NCBI RefSeq assembly: GCF_035222485.1
Contig: NC_085920.1
Location: 744,001-808,000 of the forward strand
Length of the DNA: 64,000 bases
Origin: Podospora pseudoanserina
Lineage: Eukaryota; Ascomycota; Sordariomycetes; Sordariales; Podosporaceae
Direction: 5' to 3'
Under the pieces are notes generated by a model that saw only the letters and a list, made by a program, of their open reading frames with translations, did no database searches and had not been told where the DNA came from. Each line of letters begins with the position of its first letter. Position 1 is the stretch's first letter. The position numbers were made by a program, and so were the translations under genes. This document shows, one piece after another, positions 57,001-64,000 of this stretch.

Positions 57001-58643
57001 GTGGGAGGCGAGACAGGGCCAGGCCACCGTTGCTGTTTGGAGAGGGATTGGTAGTGAGAGAGAGGTAGATGTTGGAGATGTGATGTGGTGATGTGTATGA
57101 TGAGGGAGGATGTGAGGTTGAAAGAAGAAAGAGGGTTTACTCATACATGGGAATAACAATAGAATTCCATTATTGATGATGAAGACGGCATGCCTAGGTA
57201 GCGGTCCGTATAGATACACTGATCAAGGCATAATCGAGATTCTGTAAGAAAGATAGGAACGCCTGGGCAGGCTGTTGTCAAAAGGCTGAGATGGTTTCAT
57301 CGATATGTAGAGCAGAGAGGAGGCCCGAGCTAAGGTGGATTCGTACATCCTCGATTGCCTCTCTGGCTGACCATGACACCAAGATCTCGAAAACCTAGTG
57401 GGATGATCTGGGGCTGTGGGTAAACTGCGAAACCTTTTTATTACTGAGCTCTGCGATCTTTGAGGAACAGTGTTCAGAAGAAGAGCCTAGGGTGTCAAAT
57501 GTATATGCCGAGTAGTAGTATTGAGAATGGCAGTCAAAAAAACAATGATGACGATCTATTTTGACAAGTTTTACACTCTGCTACAACAACAGGCTTCTCA
57601 CATTTATCTTGATATCTTCCTCTGGATCAAGCCAGAGGTCAGGTTAGAAATGAGTCTCTGTCACGTCATAACAGTGACAGGTTGTCAATCAGCTTGTCAT
57701 GCCCAGCACAGATTGAATGTGATTTATGACTAGAACCCTTACAACAACTTGAAGTCTTCAGGTCACCGAGTGATTGGCTGTTTATAGCTCGTCATTGCAG
57801 CATCAACCTCGGGGCTATCTACCTAGCCATCTGACTTAAATGTAATAAACCCTTTTAGACGACACCAACAATATTCCCAACTATTATGATACATTATTCT
57901 CCTAAATGATGACAGACCTGAGTCAACCCACCTCCCTACCTCAAGCACTCACTCTGAGGCCAACCAGGGTTAGGGTCCACACCCCTTCCCAGGGGTAACT
58001 CTCCCCCCTTTTCAGTCCAAACTCCATGATGCCAAGCCTCCCGAGGAGTAACATCGTTACTCCCGCCCCATCAACAAGACAGGTAAGACAGACACAATAG
58101 TCGTCTAGCCAAGGAGACTTACGCAGTCAGAATCGAGTGGCACACCTACTCCTCTCTCTCAGGAATGACCGGCTTCCTCCATGACGCACGTTTTGGCCTG
58201 TCCAACCTTCGGCAGTTGGCATCCCCCGTAAAAGCAGTTGCCGAAAGAAAGTCAGGAACAGATCGCCCAGAAAGTGCACCTTTGGGTCGTCTTCGTCGTC
58301 ATCATCATCAGGATACGAAGCGGCTGTGCTGTTGATTATTCCGGGTAGACTTCCCCGATAAATCATCAGATGTGAGCTTTTGTTGAACAAAAAGGTCTCG
58401 AGCGTTCGATTTCAGATGTTGCTGGCCCTGGAGTTACGCCCGCCTTCACAAACCACAGACAGGTATCGTGGCAAGATCTCCATCACTTCGAGTTCCTGAC
58501 CTGAACTATAGCTAACCCGGGTGGTTCCAAAGTGAGGTACGTGTTTGTGTAGCAAGCGTGATACGAGATGACGCAGGTAAGCCGGGCAGCCAGTGGATGA
58601 CAGCTACCTGCCTATCCGAGTGTAGAATGACGACCTAAAAGTC
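57001..58643. other. 1.6-kb intergenic stretch, nothing firmly supported
   Basis: Short frames on both strands lack domains. A minus-strand frame at 58127-58390 contains an acidic run (DDDDDEDD) and a hydrophobic stretch but has no partner exons that I can join. Confidence 0.45.
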
Positions 58644-59919
58644 TCAAGTCAGCTTTCCCTCACGGGACTGGATGACAATGTCAAAGTAAAGAAAATTGCA
58701 CAACATGATGCCCAACCCAGCTTCAACTCTCACCACAACCCTGGTTATCCAAACCATAACCTTGTCGAATCGATTTGATGGTTGGCGATTGTTATCGTCA
58801 GAGACCTTATACGAGGAGGGTGCGATTGCTTCTTCAAAACATACAAGGTCTCCAACGTTTGCCACGTACCTGCTCTGCCAATTGGTAGAGTTACCGGTCT
58901 GCTGCGTCGGCTGATGTTGATTGATTGATAGGGCCAAAATGGAAAAGAGGAAACGGTAAATATGGCCCGCGGACTCGGGTTTGGTTAACTTCTTGTTGCA
59001 TTGTGAAACATACAGACAGAGACGTGTGTGTGTGTGTGGTCTGCAGGAGAAAAGAACAAGGCGAGACAGACATCATCAAGAAAAAAGGTTGGCGCGGAGA
59101 ACCCGACTCGGCTGTTAGATTTCGTGGGGGGGAATCATGCAACGCTGAAAAGGAAAACCCGATCCCGTGAGCCAGGTCGCGGTCATCGGGTTGAAATGCA
59201 TGTGTCCGTAAAAGCAGGCACAGCTGAGAAGGTGGTAGGTACCTGACACACACAAAGACCCATAGGGCGCAACCCGTTGTTGGTGAGATCATGGTTGGTG
59301 GCTGAGAAGCGATTGGAAGAAACCGTCTTTCCGGTTTCCGATCCCATACCAGCTGTGCGGACTCTGTCGCCCAGCATAATATCTGCCAGTCGGGAGACTG
59401 CCCGTTTAGAGGTTGCATATGTGGCGTTGATGGCCTATAGGTAGTCAATATCAGCGATAACAGCCCTACGCTTCAACAGTGTAGCCGAAGAGACGAACCA
59501 CGGAGAAATCCCGAGAAATACGAGGTTGCCAAAAAGCCCATGTGAATTTTCCCCCCCGCCTGTCTATCCGATTGTCTGTGAAGACGCCAGCGTCAGAAGC
59601 CCCCTTTTCCTCTATCGTGACCGAACCGACCATCTAGACAACCCCAAAAAAAAGAAACTATCTACATCGTACAGCCCGACCCAATGCCGTTCTCTCCTGA
59701 CCCTCCATTTTGTCAAGGTTCCAAAGACGCCCTGTGGTTACCTGTCCAAACACAAAATTCGCGCAAGCCAGAATATGCAAGACATCAATCATCCCGGGAT
59801 GTAAACGCCAAGTCCAAGCCCCCTGAAAAGAAAAACAAAAGAAAACAAACATCAGAACCGTCAGCAACCATGCAGCCCTCCTGCACAGGTCCCAAAAAAG
59901 ATGCCATGGCAGGAGTCAT
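58644..59919 (-). CDS. Five-exon small membrane-associated protein, family unknown
   Basis: A spliced model found by eye. Exons 59887-59919, 59742-59822, 59243-59434, 58870-58898 and 58644-58740 join in frame at all four junctions and give 143 residues. The product begins MTPAMASFLGPGAWTWRLHP, has a hydrophobic segment (MIDVLHILACANFVFG), a polar middle with NATYATSKRAVSRLADIMLG and TNNGLRPMGLCVCQ, and a second hydrophobic stretch (GLGIMLCNFLYFDIVIQ). Acceptors TTTTCAG, CTATAG and GCAG are good; donors GTGCAG and GTAACC are weaker, and two introns (307 and 344 nt) are long for this genome, so an exon may be missing. It starts 162 bases downstream of the chitinase stop on the same strand. No family is recognised. 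Confidence 0.45.
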
Positions 59920-60081
59920 GTCGTACGCCTTCGCCCAAGATAACCAATGAAACCCGGCCTATCAAACGCCCGCGGCTCTGTCCAATGCCGTAGTCGCGGG
60001 CGGTAAGAAGCGATGTCGTAGTGGTTCTCTGCATTGATTGCAGCTGCCACTGGTGGTGTCTTCACCGACCTCCGCGGAACC

Positions 60082-61378
60082 TCAAGAACTGTGAAGCGTC
60101 CTAAACCCGGCTGTGATCAAGCTCCTCTTGCTGTCTTTGGAGTCCGAGGGTGCGCTCCAGTAGAAGAGTCCCTGCGTAAAGTCGGTCAGTTATGTTTCAC
60201 TAGGGGAGAGAGTGTTGGCTATAGGCTTACTCCGAGACCTTTCTGCTTGCAAAATGTAGCTTTGATCTTCACCGTGTCCGGATTGTCGTAGGTAACGAAC
60301 CCGCCATCACCACCAACACATTGTGCTGCCACGGCACGCTTGTCCACCTGCTCTTTGGTGCCTTTCCTGGGAAGCTGACTGTAGTCAAAGGATCCATCTT
60401 CACCCCCAGCACCCCTATTCTTGTGCCCCGGGCCTGTGACGTTGAGAAAGCTTCGCCCAAAGCATGGAATGCCCAGAAGGATCTTGTTCGCAGGAACTCC
60501 CGAAGCCATCAGAAACTGGACACCGGACGCCCCCGATTCTTCATCCTTGCTCATCGAATACAGCTGGGCATGGTGGCCACCTTTGGGAGTCCATGTACCG
60601 AAGAAATCGTAGGCAACGAGGTTGATTGCATCAAGGTACTCGGACACTCGCCCATGGTCGATGTTCTGAAGAACAGCTCGGGCTGCAGGCAGGGCAGCGG
60701 TGAGCAGATAATGGTCCTCGGGTAGATGGAGTCGAATTGCTGCCATGAGGGCGAGGAAGTCATTGCCTTGCTGCGGATTGCAAGGATATTCCCAGACAAC
60801 TAGGTTGGTTAGCTACAAGAACGCGGGATAAAATGAGGTCATCATTGACCGCTAGAGGCGAGCAGCGGTGAAGCTGTAAGTTTGTGTGCAGGAAAGGTTG
60901 GGGGTCACGTACTGTCAATGCCGTCAAGGCCTGATGCTTCCACCAGCCCTCGGGCCGAGCGGGCAAAGTTGTCACGGAGTATAGTGCTTGACGCCACAAT
61001 GGGAAATGTCTCAGCTGAAGCTCCTCCGCCAATAGACAAAATCACTTGTAAGTGAGGATATCTTTGCTTCAGATGCATCAACGATCCCAGAGCACCCTGA
61101 ACACCATCGCAAGGTGCTCGAGCATCTGCCCACTCGTCACTGAGCTGGTAAACCCCGTGTCAGCCTGTCTGTCTTTGTACACTCGAGGAGGATGAACTTA
61201 CAAAAACTCCTCCGTCAGCTGTCACGTTGGCGAAAGCGTAGTAGACTCTGTTGATGCATCCGTAGTTCAGGGCGCCGGGGGTGTCTCCTTTGTAAAGCCT
61301 ATTGTTCGGCCAATACACGGCATTGGTGTACATGACATTGGAGGCATTTGTTATGCGAGACTTTCGGGAGGAAGACAT
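60082..61378 (-). CDS. GH18 chitinase-like protein with altered DxDxE motif
   Basis: Four exons, 61202-61378, 60913-61144, 60231-60799 and 60082-60171, with introns of 57, 113 and 59 nt; 355 residues. GH18 TIM-barrel features are in order: NRVYYAFANVTADGGVF (strand 2), LQVILSIGGG (strand 3), GLDGIDIVWEYP (strand 4 active site), AINLVAYDFFGTW, MASGVPANKILLGIPCFGRSF and the closing LGGLFYWSAPSDSK with its Trp. The catalytic Glu is kept, but the usual DGIDIDWE reads DGIDIVWE, so the central Asp is Val. An intron splits that motif, yet only one acceptor fits the frame, and the GTC codon lies in plain exon. There is no signal peptide (MSSSRKSRITNASNVMY), suggesting an intracellular enzyme as in sporulation-type Cts2 relatives. 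Activity may be low or altered. Confidence 0.87.
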
Positions 61379-64000
61379 GATGTTCTGTTGCTGATCGAGT
61401 TTGTAAGTCTGAAAGTGTAGTAGTAGTGCTTGGTGCGTGGGCAGCAAAGAGGGAAATCAACCACAGAGATGTCTACTCTTTAAGAACCAGGTGAATAAGG
61501 AAATATCCGCGTTTCTGAGACAGAGACTTCTGCCAGCTCATTTTGACCTCTGAGGTGTCGGGAGCTGCGGTCGGGCATCAAGGGGGTGGACGACGACTTT
61601 CCCGGAGTGTATTCTTATACCTAGCTACATGGCTGATGGGACGAGTGGGAAAGCAGCTCGAGGTGAGTCGCCTGCCTGCCTACCCAAGCTCGGTGGAGCC
61701 ATACAGGGCTATCGAAGATTGAGTTGAGAAAAGGGAAGCTGCATGACATAATTTGCTGGGGGGAGGCTGGTCGATGACCGGGCGATCAAGGATACAATGG
61801 GCTATCTGTCGGAACAAGACCACAGCTTGTGGCAGTAATGCAGCAGGGATATAAAAGGCGGGTGTTGAATCTCTGGTGACGAGTACCAGCTGAGACGATC
61901 CAGCGCGGGATGTGAAGGAGAAAAAAAGAGACTGAGATGTAACATGATGATTTTCCTGCTCCGTCCACGGTTGGCGCGGGTTCATGCCACTTGAGCTTGA
62001 CCTTGGTGTTTCTTGCCGGATGGTAGCAACGAGGAGCCCTCTTAGCGGCAGTTGGAGATTCACCAAGGAGTACTCGCTCCGAATCCACCATGGGCTCTGG
62101 CTGCCGATTTCCGTACGGATAATCACGCTGGCTGCCGTTTTCACGGCTTCCTGTAGCTCCAACGCTGGCCATCCAATCATCTCAGTTAGTCGGCGGTGAG
62201 CGCACACGACCAGCCGAGCAAAAGCACGGCTGGTGTAAAAAGCGCGAACTGGGTGCTATAAATGGCAATTCTTGCTTGAGGTCAAGAGGACACGTGAGAG
62301 GGAGAAAGAGAGAAAGAGACATGTCGGTGAGAAGATGGTCGAGAATGGGGTCTTGGTGAGTTGAGCCCTTGGCACCGTTCGACTCCATCTCGCCTAGGAT
62401 TTTCGCCGTTGTTCTGTCGTCTCCCGAGGCTCACCTCAACGGCGGACCGGGATGCCGGGGGATTAGGGCTCGTGGAATCGCTAGCAGAATACAATGGTTC
62501 GCTCGTCTCTTACATGTGCCGCACATGGTAGTATCGACATCTTGGTTGCAACTAGGTACGCATGGTGCAAAACCTAAACCCTAGACACATAACGATAAGT
62601 AGCTGTCTTGGCTCTGACCATGGCCCACCATGCACCATCGACGAGTGAGGAGAGGAAGAATGAGGTCTCTGGCCAGTCACCGAGTCGTCAATTGTTTCAA
62701 TTCAGACGTCTCCGGAGTGACATGTCGTCCTGTCTGTCTTGCTCGGGCATCTTCGACCAAACGCGTGTGTGTGCCTATGCAAGTCTGATATTGGGCCAAA
62801 GCAAGGCGCGGGGGTTATCCTGTATCTTTTAATAAATAATAGAAAAAGATGTCCCTGGAGGAGTCAAGACAGGAGAAAAAGGATTGGTTTGCTGTGGCTG
62901 TGGGTGAGATCCTTCCTTCGAGGTGTGCCAAAAGTGAAGTTGGTCGAAAGCCTAAATCCCTGTTAGTCATCACCTACGCAATCAATTTGGCGGGCTTCCA
63001 GAAGACTTCCATATCTTTTGCCTAACGGAGGTTTTTTACGGAGTAGCTTCCAACCCCCGCTCTCTCCAGCACCCGTAACCTAAACCCCAACACAGCCTCT
63101 TCACCTCACAGACCTGACGGTGAAAATTTCAACTTTTGCTCAATTGAGGGCTGTATTGACTGTGGGTCAGCCCAATCAGGTGTTCGCACCAACAGACCTC
63201 TCCTGTATGTGCCAGCTCTTCGTCCAGCCCAACTGTATATGTACCAACTGCAGTGTGTAACAGGTCGAACCCAGCCCTGCTAGGACTGCTGCAAGTCATA
63301 CCCAGGCGCAGGGGTCAGATGCTGAGTGATAGGGTGGGGAATATTTCACCTGCCCCGCGCTTGGGCCCTGGATGACTTCAACCACGTCGTGGAAGTTGTT
63401 CCGATGGCTGACCTGCAGCAGAGAGTGTGACCAGTTCAGCCAAAAGATTGGAATAGGGCATCGATGGCCCTTGGCGCCCTCCCACGAGCGGTGATGTCAG
63501 CACGAAAAAGTTGTCGGCTTCTTTTTGTGGCTGCTGGGCATCCACATGCCCAGATGGCCGGTGAGGCTTCTGATATCTCGAGGTACATGTCGTCTTCTGC
63601 AGCCGGCCGCTCCCAAGTAGAGTTTCACGCAGAAAGACAGGGCACGCTCCTTGCATAAACGATCGGGCTCTCCCACACCCTTCCTCAGCTGTGATGCACG
63701 CCGGTGAAGGGTAAAGTGCCGGTCACCTGCACCCTCAGTGCTCCACGTGTTCAGGGGTTGATGTTTTCTCGCTTGCCATCCCGAAAATCAAGATGCCTAT
63801 TCAAGACAACTCAGAGTGAGGCTTGGATTCGGAGAAATAGAGAGAGTCAGAGCCACATCAACCAAAACATAACCATAGCAGGGGAATGCAGAGTGCCTTT
63901 TGACGATGCCACAGCACTTGGATGCTCGGGTAAGCACATGCTTCCAAGATCACGCTCATCAAAACCAGCTAGAATCCGGGTGGAAACACATTTTGAGCTC
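61379..64000. other. 2.6-kb right end, no gene supported
   Basis: Promoter of the chitinase on the left. A minus-strand frame of 128 codons starting at an ATG at 62172 (MASVGATGSRENG) has reasonable composition at first but no domain, and degenerates into simple sequence. Nothing to the right is recognisable, and no gene is clearly cut by the window edge. Confidence 0.45.

Noticed and set aside
58644-58672. A 29-nt sequence with donor, branch and acceptor signals (GTGAGG, GCTGAC, TTTTAG) at the end of the five-exon gene
   Set aside because: Too short for a known spliceosomal intron in this group; the in-frame TGA inside it was taken as the stop, though a longer product cannot be excluded.
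59350-59434. YATSKRAVSRLADIM resembles the YxxxK active site of short-chain dehydrogenases
   Set aside because: No Rossmann GxxxGxG segment upstream and no SDR continuation; the stretch fits better as one exon of the small five-exon gene.
61786-62172. 128-codon minus-strand frame starting MASVGATG
   Set aside because: No domain; composition becomes simple and unstructured in its second half.

Overview
This is nuclear DNA of a filamentous ascomycete, probably a sordariomycete in or near the Sordariales. Compact genes carry short introns (mostly 50-75 nt) with GTRNGT donors, CTRAC branch sites and YAG acceptors. Typical Pezizomycotina proteins are present (SnaD/Cep57-like spindle-pole protein, DUF7707 GPI protein, YPT35, HMT1-type ABC transporter, fungal-type UBR1). 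I recognise no rRNA, tRNA, CRISPR array, virus-like element or intact transposon.

Layout. 1.9-9.5 kb: four minus-strand genes (YPT35-like PX protein, glutaminyl cyclase with a C-terminal KDEL, CDP-alcohol phosphotransferase, DUF7707 GPI protein). 12.0-17.4 kb: plus-strand SWP1/ribophorin II and a large coiled-coil SnaD-like gene. 17.4-22.0 kb: a 4.6-kb gene-poor stretch ahead of an HMT1-type ABC transporter (22.0-25.8 kb) whose last exon adds a PAM2-like, acidic tail. 26.9-33.7 kb: a mitochondrial neighbourhood (TIM44, uS11m, BCS1, then the mRNA factor PYM, then QCR9). 34.5-41.0 kb: the N-recognin UBR1. 41.3-49.2 kb: a PP2A activator, the exosome subunit RRP46 and an NAD kinase. 50.9-57.0 kb: a YOX1-like homeobox gene, a GRF zinc-finger gene and, behind it on the same strand, what looks like a decayed second GRF gene. 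58.6-61.4 kb: a small five-exon gene reconstructed here and a GH18 chitinase-like gene with an altered active-site motif. 61.4-64.0 kb: no gene supported.

How the genes relate. QPCT and SWP1 act in the secretory pathway, and CPT1/EPT1 makes ER phospholipids. TIM44, uS11m, BCS1 and QCR9 serve mitochondrial import, translation and complex III: BCS1 inserts the Rieske protein and QCR9 is a complex III subunit. CCAAT boxes lie in the promoter of TIM44/uS11m and of PYM/QCR9. UBR1, RRP46 and PYM are protein- and RNA-turnover functions. The best leads are the KDEL-tagged glutaminyl cyclase, the PAM2 tail on the vacuolar transporter (skipped if one intron is retained), the Asp-to-Val change in the chitinase motif, the extreme exon structure of QCR9, and the small membrane-protein gene beside the chitinase.
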